A DNA stretch of 64,000 nucleotides from Providencia sp. R33 (GCF_019343475.1 NZ_CP072453.1:1-64000); one strand, 5' to 3'; counted from the stretch's first letter, positions 1-9,248 are shown. Program-made: numbers and translations. The notes: generated by a model not told the origin, from the letters alone.

Positions 1-374
1 AAATAAACTAACACGCAGTTAAATTGCGCCTGACGTTGGTCATCAGGCACATTTTCCATCGCTTCTAGTAGCTTAACGAGGTTTTGCTCGTCTGTTGCTT
101 CTTCACCAGCGTAGCGGGCTGAGTAGATCCCCGGTGCACCACCAAGGGCATCAACCGAAATCCCTGAGTCGTCAGCAATGGCGGGTAAACCCGTTTGAGC
201 TGCTGCGTGCCGAGCTTTCAGAATGGCATTTTCAATAAAGGTTAAGCCTGTTTCTTCTGCAGATTCAACACCTAATGACGTTTGTGCAACGATATCCATA
301 CCGAAATCGCGAAGTAAGTCGGCTAATTCATTCACTTTGCCCGGATTGCCGGTAGCTAAAACAACTTTTTGCAT
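1..374 (-). CDS. rdgB: XTP/dITP diphosphatase RdgB (partial, C-terminus outside window)
   Basis: House-cleaning nucleotide pyrophosphatase of the HAM1 family that hydrolyses dITP, XTP and ITP to monophosphates and so keeps deaminated purines out of DNA. The first 124 residues are visible. They begin with the substrate-loop motif TGNPGKVNE, continue with the catalytic ADDSG motif near residue 70, and then [13 protein letters not shown], all typical of E. coli RdgB. The reading frame is open at base 1, so the last third of the protein lies outside the window. The start at 374 is 15 bases after yggT ends. In E. coli a yggU (DUF167) gene sits between yggT and rdgB; here there is no room for it. 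Confidence 0.95.
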   Translation of the reverse strand, partial: MQKVVLATGNPGKVNELADLLRDFGMDIVAQTSLGVESAEETGLTFIENAILKARHAAAQTGLPAIADDSGISVDALGGAPGIYSARYAGEEATDEQNLVKLLEAMENVPDDQRQAQFNCVLVY

Positions 375-389
375 CGTTTAAAACTCGTT

Positions 390-974
390 TTACATAATAC
401 CAATGGAATACATCATCGCAGTTAATGATGGGTCAATCATCAGGGAAATATCCACACGCAAATAATTCAGGGCGATTAAGATAAACATCACAATCATTGC
501 GGAGAAATCTAGCCCACCCATCGCTGGGATAATACGTCGAATTGGCGCCATTAGCGGTTCAGTTAATTGGTATAATAAATAATCAACAGGGTTACGGCCT
601 TGGCTTACCCAACTCAATATTGCACGTATCAAAATCATCCAGAAAATTAACTTACCTGCGTACGTCAGAAGTAAAATGATCCCCATTGGAAGAATAGTCA
701 CGCCTAAAATAGGCAGTAAGTTAGTTGCCCACATGCCAAAAATAATCGCTGCAATGGCTAAAACAAAGGCAACAACAACCGATGCAGTATCGATTGAGCG
801 AATCGCAGGGATCACGCGGCGCAGAGGAGCAACGATAGGCTGTGTAGCTTTGACGACAAACTTGGAAAATGGGTTATAGAAATCCGCACGAACGCACTGC
901 ATCCAAACGCGGAGCAACAACACAAAAATATAGAGCTGGATCAAGGTGGTAACGACAAATACTAAAGTCTGCAT
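390..974 (-). CDS. yggT: YggT family inner-membrane protein
   Basis: Small integral membrane protein made of two repeated YGGT domains (about residues 1-80 and 95-190), each with hydrophobic helices and a conserved proline/arginine segment: PLRRVIPAI near residue 50 and PIRRIIPAM near residue 143. The family is linked to osmotic tolerance and, in Gram-positives, to division, but no biochemical activity is established. Its length of 194 residues is usual for enterobacteria. It lies 18 bases downstream of proC on the same strand, in the conserved yggS-proC-yggT-rdgB order, and is probably co-transcribed. Confidence 0.92.
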   Translation of the reverse strand: MQTLVFVVTTLIQLYIFVLLLRVWMQCVRADFYNPFSKFVVKATQPIVAPLRRVIPAIRSIDTASVVVAFVLAIAAIIFGMWATNLLPILGVTILPMGIILLLTYAGKLIFWMILIRAILSWVSQGRNPVDYLLYQLTEPLMAPIRRIIPAMGGLDFSAMIVMFILIALNYLRVDISLMIDPSLTAMMYSIGIM

Positions 975-992
975 GGTGAGTTCCGCGATTAA

Positions 993-1814
993 TTAAAAAA
1001 GTTTTTCCATTTCTTCTGCTCTGTTGATGGCGCTTTGCATCGCGTTAGCAACAGTTTGCGGAAGGTTTTCATTGTAAAATTGCTCTAAAGCCATCGCGGT
1101 GGTACCGCCTTTAGAGGTGACTTGTTCACGTAAGGTTGAAAAAGCCGTGTCGTGCTGGGATTTTGCCAGTTCAACAGAACCTTCAATGGCATTAAGCACT
1201 AATTCACGCGCTTGTTCTGCATCATAACCAAGTTGCTCAGCTTTTTGCTGCATAGCTTCCATAAACAGGAAGAAATAAGCAGGAGAGCTACCAGTAATTG
1301 CAATGATGTTATTGATTTCTTGCTCTTTTTGGCACCAAATCGTCGAGCCGACACTTTGCATTAATTCTTGCGCAAATTGTTTGTCTTGCTCAGTCACCTT
1401 GGTTTGTGCAAATAAGCCACTCACGCCTTTACCAACCAAAGATGGGGTATTTGGCATGATGCGCACTAAATTCAGTTGATGTGCAAAATAATCGTTATAG
1501 CGCTCAGCGGGGATACCGGCTGCAATGGTTAACACCAGTTTGTTATCAAAATCAGTGGCGTTTTGCAGTGGCTCGCAAACTTCTTTCATCATTTGTGGTT
1601 TTACTGCTAATACAATGACATCGGCGTGTTTAATAGCGGCAAGGTTATCATCACTGCTAATAATGCCATATTGAGCTGCAATTTTATCACGGCGTACTGG
1701 CGTTGGAGAACAAACGGTGATCATCGAGGCTGGGTAACCGTGGCCAACCAGTCCTGCGATGATAGCATGAGCCATATTTCCGGCACCGATGAAGGCAATT
1801 TTACGGTGTTGCAT
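993..1814 (-). CDS. proC: Pyrroline-5-carboxylate reductase
   Basis: Cytosolic enzyme for the last step of proline synthesis, reducing 1-pyrroline-5-carboxylate to L-proline with NAD(P)H. The N-terminal Rossmann motif IAFIGAGNMAHAI (residues 5-17) binds the cofactor. The MPNTPSLVGKG segment (about residue 120) and the C-terminal EQVTSKGGTTAMAL signature are both present. The start at 1814 is preferred over an in-frame codon 39 bases upstream because it has a good AGGAG site and the protein then begins like E. coli ProC. The gene follows yggS by 13 bases. E. coli keeps proC elsewhere; its insertion between yggS and yggT is common in other gammaproteobacteria. Confidence 0.96.
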   Translation of the reverse strand: MQHRKIAFIGAGNMAHAIIAGLVGHGYPASMITVCSPTPVRRDKIAAQYGIISSDDNLAAIKHADVIVLAVKPQMMKEVCEPLQNATDFDNKLVLTIAAGIPAERYNDYFAHQLNLVRIMPNTPSLVGKGVSGLFAQTKVTEQDKQFAQELMQSVGSTIWCQKEQEINNIIAITGSSPAYFFLFMEAMQQKAEQLGYDAEQARELVLNAIEGSVELAKSQHDTAFSTLREQVTSKGGTTAMALEQFYNENLPQTVANAMQSAINRAEEMEKLF

Positions 1815-1827
1815 TCTGTTCTCCTTA

Positions 1828-2532
1828 TTATTGATGATATTGACGAGCGCCAAAAATCGCGGTTCCTATACGCACAAGGGTTGAGCCGCAGTGAATAGCT
1901 GCACGCATATCGTCAGTCATTCCCATCGATAGGGTATCGACGGTTGGGTAAGTCGCTTGTAGTTGTTTAAATGCGTTGTCCATTTGACGAAATGCTTCGC
2001 ATTGACGGTCATAGTCTGTTTCAGGGGCGGGGATCGTCATTAAACCCCGTAATACAAGGTTTGGCATTGCCGCAACTTGGGCGGCAAGCTCTGCGACATC
2101 GTTTAATGTAATACCAGATTTGCTGTTTTCATCGCTAATGTTTATTTGAATTAGCACGTTTAATGGTGCTTTATCGCTAGGGCGTTGGTCATTCAGGCGC
2201 TGAGCAATTTTGGCTCTGTCGAGCGTGTGGAACCAATCAAAATATTCAGCGACTAAACGGCTTTTATTCGATTGCAGTGGGCCGATAAAATGCCAAACAA
2301 GGTCAGTTCTATCTGCGAAATATTGAATTTTTTCAACGCCTTCTTGGACGTAATTTTCACCAAATTGGCGCTGGCCTGCTTCAATGGCCTCTAAAATAGC
2401 CTCACAAGGCTTAGTTTTACTGACTGCCAGCAGCGTAATGTCTTGGGGTGAACGATGACATTCTTCGGCAGCAGTTTGGATACGTGCGGTAACATCAGAG
2501 ATATTATTTTGAATGGTCATGTGTTTATTCAT
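1828..2532 (-). CDS. yggS: YggS family PLP homeostasis protein
   Basis: Monomeric pyridoxal-phosphate-binding protein (COG0325/PLPBP family) that buffers vitamin B6 and affects amino-acid and keto-acid pools; no catalysis is known. The PLP lysine lies in LLAVSKTKP (near residue 39), followed by FGENYVQE and the phosphate-binding C-terminal segment LSMGMTDDMRAAI. Length is 234 residues from the first ATG; a second ATG four codons later (2520) could also serve. It heads the yggS-proC-yggT-rdgB cluster. The 135 bases upstream, before ruvX, do not contain the yggR (PilT-like) gene found here in E. coli. Confidence 0.94.
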   Translation of the reverse strand: MNKHMTIQNNISDVTARIQTAAEECHRSPQDITLLAVSKTKPCEAILEAIEAGQRQFGENYVQEGVEKIQYFADRTDLVWHFIGPLQSNKSRLVAEYFDWFHTLDRAKIAQRLNDQRPSDKAPLNVLIQINISDENSKSGITLNDVAELAAQVAAMPNLVLRGLMTIPAPETDYDRQCEAFRQMDNAFKQLQATYPTVDTLSMGMTDDMRAAIHCGSTLVRIGTAIFGARQYHQ

Positions 2533-2667
2533 TATGGTTTAATTCAAAACTATTTTATTCATGGTACGCATGAATAGCGACTGTTGACCATAGTGTAAAG
2601 CAAATCGCGTTAGAACGGCACCTTTGCATGAGATTTTCGTGAAAAATAACCGTAAAATTGGGCAAAA

Positions 2668-3087
2668 TTAACTATGTTGCTCAAACCAGCTTTCAAGGAT
2701 CACCACTGCGGAGGCTGAATCCACTTTTCCTTTGCTTAATGCGCGGTAACCACCTTGCTCAAATAAGCCTGCTTTTGCTTCAACAGTGGAAAGTCGTTCA
2801 TCATGCAACTCGACTTTGACACCAAAACGGCCATGAATACGATTGGCAAAATTACGCGCTTGGCTGGTGACCAGTTGCTCCGTGCCATCCATATTAAGCG
2901 GAAGGCCGACAATAACCAACTGAGGAAGCCATTCTTTAAGTAACTTTTCGATTTGTTGCCAATCAGGGCGGCCATCACTCGCTTTGAGTGACGTTAATGG
3001 GCGAGCCGTGCCAGTGATTTCTTGTCCAATTGCAACACCGATACTTTTTGTCCCGAAATCAAAGGCTAATAGTGTTCTTCCTGACAT
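2668..3087 (-). CDS. ruvX: Holliday-junction resolvase-like RuvX/YqgF
   Basis: RNase H-fold putative nuclease of 139 residues, implicated in pre-16S rRNA 5' end processing and anti-termination. The catalytic acidic start [16 protein letters not shown] (residues 5-20) and the [12 protein letters not shown] motif near residue 100 are intact. The start codon overlaps the yqgE stop by one base (TAATG), which implies translational coupling and rules out the longer in-frame extension to 3156. Confidence 0.95.
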   Translation of the reverse strand: MSGRTLLAFDFGTKSIGVAIGQEITGTARPLTSLKASDGRPDWQQIEKLLKEWLPQLVIVGLPLNMDGTEQLVTSQARNFANRIHGRFGVKVELHDERLSTVEAKAGLFEQGGYRALSKGKVDSASAVVILESWFEQHS

Positions 3088-3650
3088 TATGCATGCCCCG
3101 CTTGCATGGAAATCGTATGAATATTTACCCCGAGTAAATTTGCGGCGGCAGCCCAACGTTCGTTAATAGGTGTATCAAAAATGAGTTTAGGGGTGGCTTC
3201 AACCGTCAACCAGCTATTTTCCATGATTTCCCGTTCTAGTTGCCCTGGCTCCCAACTGGAGTAACCTAAGGTTACTAAAGAGTTTTCTGGTGATTGATCG
3301 CTACCAAGGGTTTCTAAAATATCTTTCGATGTAGTCACCATGACCTCATCATTAAGATGCAGGCTCGAAAGGAAGCCACCAATTGGTGTATGTAAGATAA
3401 AACCATGCTCTTCTGCGACAGGACCACCTGCAATGACAGGTCGTTGCAAATTTCGTTTATTCACTTTATCCGATATCGTAATTTCGAGCTTTTTCAACAT
3501 AGTATCGACTGAAAAATCATCAATGGGTTTATTAATGACTAAACCCATTGCGCCTTTTTCGTTGTGCTCACACACATACACCACAGATTGCTCAAAATAA
3601 GGATCTGTAAGGGATGGCATAGCGATAAGAAAATGGTTTTGTAGATTCAA
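3087..3650 (-). CDS. yqgE: UPF0301 protein YqgE
   Basis: Conserved cytosolic protein of the AlgH/UPF0301 family, 187 residues, function not established. It begins [14 protein letters not shown] and has the family segments [20 protein letters not shown] (about residues 24-43) and [14 protein letters not shown], and it ends AGHA like the E. coli protein. It lies between gshB and ruvX as in other enterobacteria and is translationally coupled to ruvX. A terminator-like hairpin separates it from gshB, so it may also have its own promoter in the 75-base gap. Confidence 0.94.
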   Translation of the reverse strand: MNLQNHFLIAMPSLTDPYFEQSVVYVCEHNEKGAMGLVINKPIDDFSVDTMLKKLEITISDKVNKRNLQRPVIAGGPVAEEHGFILHTPIGGFLSSLHLNDEVMVTTSKDILETLGSDQSPENSLVTLGYSSWEPGQLEREIMENSWLTVEATPKLIFDTPINERWAAAANLLGVNIHTISMQAGHA

Positions 3651-3687
3651 ACTTAAACTCCATTCATTTTTACTTAATTCAGTGTCT

Positions 3688-3710
3688 AAAAAGGCGGAAA
3701 CCGCCCTTTT
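3688..3710 (-). terminator. Intrinsic terminator downstream of gshB
   Basis: Inverted repeat GGCGG-AAA-CCGCC flanked by A and T tracts. On the minus strand it reads as a stem followed by a run of T, 15 bases after the gshB stop codon. Confidence 0.75.
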
Positions 3711-3724
3711 AGCTATTTTATGAT

Positions 3725-4672
3725 TTATTTTTTCAAGCGACGCTCAATGGCATCCATCAACATACCCGTAATCGAAATATCAAAAGCTGCTTCGATTTCA
3801 CGAGCACAGGTCGGGCTGGTGACGTTAATTTCAGTCAGGCGATCACCAATAATATCTAACCCAACAAAAACTAAGCCTTTTTCTTTCAACGTTGGCGCAA
3901 CGGCACGTGCAATTGCCCAATCACTTTCTGTTAAAGGGCGTGCTTCACCACGACCACCCGCCGCTAAGTTACCCCGAGTTTCGCCTTGTGCAGGGATACG
4001 CGCTAAACAATACGGTACAGGTTCACCATCAACAACGAGCACACGTTTATCTCCCTCTTTAATGGCTGGCAAAAAGTTTTGCGCCATACAATAACGGGAG
4101 CTGTGCTCTGTCAGTGTTTCGATAATTACGCCTACGTTAGGGTCATCTTGTTTCAAACGGAAAATCGATGCACCGCCCATCCCATCAAGGGGTTTAAAAA
4201 TAACATCCCCATGTTTTTGGTGAAACTCTCTTAATTTTTGCGGGCTGCGGGTCACTAACGTGTCTGGTGTTAATTCTGGGAACCAAGCGGTGAATAATTT
4301 CTCATTACAGTCACGCAGGCTTTGCGGTTTATTCACAATCAATGAACCCGCTTGTTCAGCGCGTTCTAGGATATACGTTGCATAAATAAACTCGGTATCG
4401 AACGGCGGGTCTTTACGCATTAAAATCGCATCAAGGGAACCGAGGGCAATATCTTGCTCCCCATGGAATTCATACCATTTTGCTGGGTTTTCTTCGACGG
4501 TAACAATTTTAGTCTGTGCGCGAGCTTCACCTTGGTGCAAATAAAGGTCATTCATTTCCATATAATGGATTTCATAACCACGACGCTGAGCTTCCAACAT
4601 CATTGCAAAACTGGTGTCTTTCTTGATTTTGATGGATGAAATAGGATCCATCACTATACCGAGCTTGATCAT
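3725..4672 (-). CDS. gshB: Glutathione synthetase
   Basis: ATP-grasp ligase that joins gamma-glutamylcysteine and glycine to give glutathione, the second step after gshA (46402-47967 in this window). At 315 residues it matches E. coli GshB. The N-terminal domain begins MIKLGIVMDPI. The ATP-grasp core includes VIFKPLDGMGGASIFR (about residues 161-176), the flexible loop RGNLAAGGRGEARPL, and the metal-binding FVGLDIIGDRLTEINVTSPT near the C-terminus. It lies 9 bases downstream of rsmE on the same strand, so the two are probably co-transcribed. Confidence 0.97.
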   Translation of the reverse strand: MIKLGIVMDPISSIKIKKDTSFAMMLEAQRRGYEIHYMEMNDLYLHQGEARAQTKIVTVEENPAKWYEFHGEQDIALGSLDAILMRKDPPFDTEFIYATYILERAEQAGSLIVNKPQSLRDCNEKLFTAWFPELTPDTLVTRSPQKLREFHQKHGDVIFKPLDGMGGASIFRLKQDDPNVGVIIETLTEHSSRYCMAQNFLPAIKEGDKRVLVVDGEPVPYCLARIPAQGETRGNLAAGGRGEARPLTESDWAIARAVAPTLKEKGLVFVGLDIIGDRLTEINVTSPTCAREIEAAFDISITGMLMDAIERRLKK

Positions 4673-4681
4673 TTTTTCTCC

Positions 4682-5413
4682 TTAACCCAGATCACCTAAG
4701 CGCACTTGCAGTGCAGTGATAGCGGTTAGCGCAGTCGTTTCTGTTCTAAGTACTCTAGGGCCTAACAGTATATCGGTAAATTGATAATTTGCTGTCATGG
4801 CAATTTCATCCGCTGAAAGCCCACCTTCAGGGCCAATCAACAGTCTTACTTTTTTCAATTCAGTCGGCAGGGTGTTAATGCTTTCTGTCGCTCTTGGGTG
4901 AAGATTGACTTTAAGTGCTCCGTCATCCTCTGCACACCAAGCTTCAAGGCTTTGTACAGGGCGAATTTCGGGGATGCGGTTTCGACCACATTGCTCACAA
5001 GCAGCAATCGCAATTTTTTGCCATTGCTGTAATTTTTTTTCAAGTCGCTCACCATCTAAACGCACACCGCAACGTTCTGAAATTAAAGGGGTAATAGTAT
5101 TTACGCCCAATTCAACGGATTTTTGAATGGTGAATTCCATTTTTTCCCCACGGGACATAACTTGCCCCAAATGAAGATCGAGAGGGGATTCTCTATCATC
5201 AAGGCAGCCACTTTCAATGTAGACCAGAACATGCTTTTTTGAGGCTTCAGTAATCTCTGCATTAAACGTTTGGTTGCTACCATCAAACAACTCAAGCTTT
5301 TGGCCTGTCGTCATGCGAAGAACTCTGCCCACATGGTTTGCGGCATCATCACCAAGCGGAATGGTTGTATTGGTTTGTATGGGCTCAGGGTGATAAATGC
5401 GTGGAATGCGCAT
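4682..5413 (-). CDS. rsmE: 16S rRNA (uracil-1498-N3)-methyltransferase
   Basis: SAM-dependent SPOUT-class methyltransferase that adds the N3 methyl group to U1498 of 16S rRNA in the assembled 30S subunit. It has 243 residues. The N-terminal PUA-like domain begins MRIPRIYHP; the C-terminal knotted SPOUT domain contains [14 protein letters not shown] (about residues 190-203) and [16 protein letters not shown], which form the SAM pocket. It is the first gene of the rsmE-gshB pair. Confidence 0.96.
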   Translation of the reverse strand: MRIPRIYHPEPIQTNTTIPLGDDAANHVGRVLRMTTGQKLELFDGSNQTFNAEITEASKKHVLVYIESGCLDDRESPLDLHLGQVMSRGEKMEFTIQKSVELGVNTITPLISERCGVRLDGERLEKKLQQWQKIAIAACEQCGRNRIPEIRPVQSLEAWCAEDDGALKVNLHPRATESINTLPTELKKVRLLIGPEGGLSADEIAMTANYQFTDILLGPRVLRTETTALTAITALQVRLGDLG

Positions 5414-5692
5414 AACGTTTCCTTAGTACAGACTCGATTAATAAATATGATAACTCTGGTGAATATGGGGATTGAATCAAAAAACTCAAGCTCTCTGACC
5501 TAGTTTATAACGAAAAAAAGGCTATTTATAGTACGTCTGTGCCATCGTCGCTAAATTAAACATGATTGATAAATCAAAAGAAAAAATTTGAGATCGAATA
5601 AACTGATTATATTGAACGGAATTAAAGTGTTTCGATTGTATATTTTCCTCAGTATATTTACTTTTCTCTCCATAATGGAATAAGGAGTTAAT

Positions 5693-6505
5693 ATGCTCAA
5701 TTTATGGTGTTCTGTTTTAGAAAAATTCGTATTCATATTTAATGAAATAATGATTCTTTTATTTAAATGGAAGTCCGAGTGGGATTGTTTTTATGCTAAA
5801 TTATCTAATCTAATGGTAAATAAGGAGATTTACTTTATTTTAATCTTGATAGCCTTGTCTGTTATATTGAGTCATAAGTTATTGCGTTATATTCCTGAAA
5901 AGTATTTTCAATTATCAGCAATTGAAGCTAGTTATTTCCGATTGCTATTCAGTTACTCAATATTAGGTGTTGTGATTTTTTACTCTTTTAGCCATTTGAT
6001 TGTTATCTTATTTGCATTTGTATTTTTAAATTTCACATTTTTGCTATTTATTATTGATTATAAAACAGGGTATTTACCAGATGTACTCACGTTTCCATTC
6101 TTGTTCATGGGGGTGTTATATCAAGTTAGTTCGCCTGCGGGGAATGTCGTTTCGGCTATTTATGCCATTGCGATAGCTTACATTAGTATTCTCGCATTAA
6201 CAGTGGTGATAGAAAAAGTTAAAAAACAACCACAAATGGGGCGAGGCGACTTTAAACTGATTGCTGGGTGCGCGGCATGGCTTGGTGTGATGAACTTACC
6301 TTATTTTTTAGGCTCAGCGGCTGGGCTAGGGCTATTACATTACAGTGTAAGCTATTGGGTATTACCTAAATTCAATGTTGTAAGTGGAAAATCGTATTTG
6401 AACAGTGGGAACAGTATGAATGTGGGAAGCCCAACGATTCCTTTTGGCCCTGCTATTTTGATGAGTGCGAGTATTTGGCTGTACTTATCACTTATTTCGT
6501 TATAA
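5693..6505 (+). CDS. Prepilin peptidase (A24 family), orphan
   Basis: Polytopic aspartyl protease of the type IV prepilin peptidase family, 270 residues with about six to seven hydrophobic segments. The two catalytic aspartates are visible: D122 in IDYKTGYLPD and D186 in the GRGD motif (residues 183-186). They are 64 residues apart, the spacing found in TcpJ-type enzymes. The cysteine-rich methyltransferase loop of long PilD-type enzymes is absent and replaced by about 100 residues of unrelated AT-rich N-terminus. The start follows a strong AAGGAG site. No pilin, secretin or assembly ATPase is nearby, so its substrate must be encoded elsewhere or it is a remnant of a lost system. Confidence 0.82.
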   Translation: MLNLWCSVLEKFVFIFNEIMILLFKWKSEWDCFYAKLSNLMVNKEIYFILILIALSVILSHKLLRYIPEKYFQLSAIEASYFRLLFSYSILGVVIFYSFSHLIVILFAFVFLNFTFLLFIIDYKTGYLPDVLTFPFLFMGVLYQVSSPAGNVVSAIYAIAIAYISILALTVVIEKVKKQPQMGRGDFKLIAGCAAWLGVMNLPYFLGSAAGLGLLHYSVSYWVLPKFNVVSGKSYLNSGNSMNVGSPTIPFGPAILMSASIWLYLSLISL

Positions 6506-6539
6506 ATGCATTACACAGCCAAACTATTCACTCGTTTAG

Positions 6540-7184
6540 TTATTTAGCGGCATTAACCATGGTATCTAAGAACTGTTGCCATTTTTCAGGTGCGCCGAGG
6601 TAATTTTGCAACGGAACCCGCAGCCACTGTTCTTGTTGCTGAATCAGCAATGTAGGGAAGCCAGATGCACCCGATTGCGCTAACAACGTTTTACTCCCTT
6701 GAATGTGAGACTGAGTTTCACCTTGCTCACATTGTGCATAATCGCTGGTGTACTGAGCAACATCTAGCCCAATGTTCTGCGCTAAATCTAAGAGAACAGC
6801 GGTATCATTAATGTGGCGACCTGAAATATAGTGGGCTTTTTGAATTGCTTTTAGCATTTCTAAGCCTTTACCTTGTTTTGTTGCTGCTAATATCGCGGTT
6901 TGCGGTATTGCTGAGTCCATAACGAAGTTAGGTTCATGCAGCATTTTGAGGTAATCGTCACCAAAAACTTGCCCTGTCATTGACGCTATGCGTTTATCTG
7001 ATTGGATAATGTGTTGGCGAAAATTATCATCTAAATGCAGTCGAGAGCTGCCCGCTAACATGCCACCACCATGCATTTCGATATGAATGTTTGGGTGTTT
7101 TGCGGCAACTTCAATTAATGGTGCAGCAGCATAGCACCAGCCGCAATAAGGGTCATAAATATAATGTAGGGTAATATTGTTCAT
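6540..7184 (-). CDS. DsbA family thiol oxidoreductase (COG3531-like)
   Basis: Thioredoxin-fold protein of 214 residues with the active-site CGWC in YDPYCGWCYAAAPL at residues 10-23, and the cis-proline loop GFPTLLIQQ near residue 177. It has no signal peptide, so it probably acts in the cytoplasm, like the FrnE/COG3531 group of predicted disulfide isomerases, rather than as periplasmic DsbA. Its natural substrate is unknown. It is transcribed alone, convergent with the prepilin peptidase gene and 138 bases downstream of the metallo-beta-lactamase-fold gene. Confidence 0.85.
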   Translation of the reverse strand: MNNITLHYIYDPYCGWCYAAAPLIEVAAKHPNIHIEMHGGGMLAGSSRLHLDDNFRQHIIQSDKRIASMTGQVFGDDYLKMLHEPNFVMDSAIPQTAILAATKQGKGLEMLKAIQKAHYISGRHINDTAVLLDLAQNIGLDVAQYTSDYAQCEQGETQSHIQGSKTLLAQSGASGFPTLLIQQQEQWLRVPLQNYLGAPEKWQQFLDTMVNAAK

Positions 7185-7322
7185 AATAATGTCTCGCTGA
7201 ATTATTTATTAATATACTTAAGGTTGTACCATAGCGTACCCCCTAGATCATTTCGTTTTTAATGTGTATCTACAAGTTACAAGAAGAACCAAAACAAATG
7301 AAATCGGGGGTATTTTATTGTC

Positions 7323-8195
7323 TTATTGAGGCCACTGCATTTCGCCTTTAATTACTTTGGCACTTAGCTCTAAGCTCGATTTTTCATCTAAATTAGGGTA
7401 TTGAATTTCTATTTTTTTAATCAGTTCATCCGAGTTTTTGCTTGCTTTTGTTGCCCTTTCAAAGTCGCTTAAATATTGCTGAGTAAATGTAACAGTGCCA
7501 ATATCAAACTTAGAATTGCCAGTAAAATGCCCTGGTACAACAGTTTCGGGTTTAAGTGCTTTAATGCTTTCTAAAGCTTGTTGCCAATTTTTGCGTGAAA
7601 CTTCAGTTTGTGTATCAGCTACCCATACATGGAGGTTATCGTATACTAATACGCCGCCCACAACCGCTTTTAAAGAGGGTACCCACAGATAAGTTCTGTC
7701 TGGTGATGCACCATCAAGGCCTTTAATCTCTAATTTTTCACCATCAACAGTAAAGCTGTTTCCTTTAATGACTTCAGGGACAATTACATGGCTTGGCGCT
7801 TCATTTTTTAATTCACCGCCCCAGTAGGCAAGTTTGCCATCTTTAGTAGCGTTTATAGCGTTGACTGTTTCGGCCGTTGCAACCACTTTCGCTTCAGGGA
7901 AGGCTTTTGTAAGTGTTTCTAAACCGAAATAATAATCAGGGTCTGAATGGCTAATATAAATGGTGGTTAATTTTTTATTCAGCTTTTGGATTTTATCGAC
8001 TAGTTTCTGTGCGTCGTTGTTCTGAAACTGAGCATCAATTAAAACCACTTCAGTTGGGCCGCTAATAATTTCAGAAGAAACTGGGAAAACACTGTTATGG
8101 CCTGGGTTATATACATCCAATGTTAGCTTTTCAGCCTGAGCCATATGCATTGTTGTTGCGAATAATGTCGTTGCTGCTAATAAGGTGAATTTCAT
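7323..8195 (-). CDS. Exported MBL-fold metallo-hydrolase-like protein with altered metal motif
   Basis: Protein of 290 residues with a clear Sec signal peptide (residues 1-21, cleavage after MAQA). The fold is metallo-beta-lactamase: VVLIDAQF (about residue 50), IYISHSDPDYYFGLETL (79-95) and VVPGHFTG (219-226). The canonical HxHxDH motif reads H83-S-D-P-D87-Y, so two of four histidine/aspartate ligands are replaced. This H-x-D-x-D-Y pattern occurs in a recognisable subgroup of exported MBL proteins, so it may be a variant metal site and not a dead enzyme. It is divergent from the LysR gene at 8328, its likely regulator. Substrate unknown. Confidence 0.8.
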   Translation of the reverse strand: MKFTLLAATTLFATTMHMAQAEKLTLDVYNPGHNSVFPVSSEIISGPTEVVLIDAQFQNNDAQKLVDKIQKLNKKLTTIYISHSDPDYYFGLETLTKAFPEAKVVATAETVNAINATKDGKLAYWGGELKNEAPSHVIVPEVIKGNSFTVDGEKLEIKGLDGASPDRTYLWVPSLKAVVGGVLVYDNLHVWVADTQTEVSRKNWQQALESIKALKPETVVPGHFTGNSKFDIGTVTFTQQYLSDFERATKASKNSDELIKKIEIQYPNLDEKSSLELSAKVIKGEMQWPQ

Positions 8196-8327
8196 TTTTA
8201 TATCCTAAAATTAAGTGATGCAGATAAATGTTGTTTGGCTTGGTGTGTATATTAGATTGTAATAATGGTGGGAAAAACAGCATAATTAGGCTTTGTTTGT
8301 TGCATAAATCGGTCGAATTGGTGGGTT

Positions 8328-9248
8328 ATGGATAGATTAAAAGCGGTAGAAGTGTTTATCACTATTGTGGAGAGTGGCAGCCTAAGTAGTGCGGCAGATA
8401 AGTTAGACATGTCTCGGGCGATGGTTACTCGCTATTTATCTGAGATGGAGCAATGGGCGGGGGTTCGGTTATTAAACCGTACAACAAGGCGGCTCAGTTT
8501 AACCTCGGCGGGTGAAGGGGTTTACCAACAATCATTACAGCTAAATGCGATTTCACAAACTGTCCCTGTGCAGCAAGAGCATGATAACCAAGCACTATCG
8601 GGGCTTGTGCGTATTAGTTGCTCACAATCTATTGCACAAAGTGCACTTTCCATTGCAATGACCGAGTTTATGCAACAGTACCCCAATATGGCGATTGATA
8701 TGCAAATATCGAATAAATCAGTGAACCTTATTGAGGAAAGAATTGATTTAGCGATCCGTATTACGAACCAACTAGAGCCAAGCCTGATTGCTAAGCCGCT
8801 TTCAACCTGCTATTCCGTGATCTGTGCATCTCCCCGTTTTTTGGAAGGGAAAAAGTACCCGACAAAACCAGAGGATTTAGCATTACTGGATTGTTTAACT
8901 TATAACTTCTTTGGGCGTAGTTTATGGGCATTTGAAAAAGCGGGGGAGCAACACACGGTGTTAGTGGATGGAAGGCTGAGTGCCAATGAATCCGTTTTTA
9001 TCGCCGAAGCGACCTTAAATGGAGCCGGGGTTTCTATGCAGCCTTATTATTCAGTGGCAAAGTATTTGGATTCAGGTGAATTAATCCAATTATTACCTGA
9101 TTACACACCAATGCCATTAGGTATTTACGCCGTCTATACTAGTCGACAAAAAATGCCGACCTCACTACGTGCAGTGATTGATTACCTTGCTAACTGGTTT
9201 AGTACTTCACCGTACTGGTTATCACTGATGCAGCAAGGCCAACGCTAA
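8328..9248 (+). CDS. LysR family transcriptional regulator
   Basis: LysR-type regulator of 306 residues: N-terminal winged helix-turn-helix (residues 1-60: MDRLKAVEVFITIVESGSLS, SAADKLDMSRAMVTRYLSEM), linker helix, and a periplasmic-binding-protein-like effector domain from about residue 90. It belongs to the group with GxRLLNRTTRRLSLT in the wing. It is divergent from the exported MBL-fold gene, with 132 bases between the start codons, the classical layout for autoregulation and control of the divergent gene. Its 3' end overlaps the convergent lysR gene by 27 bases. Ligand unknown. Confidence 0.9.
   Translation: MDRLKAVEVFITIVESGSLSSAADKLDMSRAMVTRYLSEMEQWAGVRLLNRTTRRLSLTSAGEGVYQQSLQLNAISQTVPVQQEHDNQALSGLVRISCSQSIAQSALSIAMTEFMQQYPNMAIDMQISNKSVNLIEERIDLAIRITNQLEPSLIAKPLSTCYSVICASPRFLEGKKYPTKPEDLALLDCLTYNFFGRSLWAFEKAGEQHTVLVDGRLSANESVFIAEATLNGAGVSMQPYYSVAKYLDSGELIQLLPDYTPMPLGIYAVYTSRQKMPTSLRAVIDYLANWFSTSPYWLSLMQQGQR

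Noticed and set aside
5414..5692. A pilin or secretion gene partnering the prepilin peptidase
   Set aside because: I looked through the 279 bases upstream and the downstream genes and found no prepilin-like N-terminus or other pilus component.
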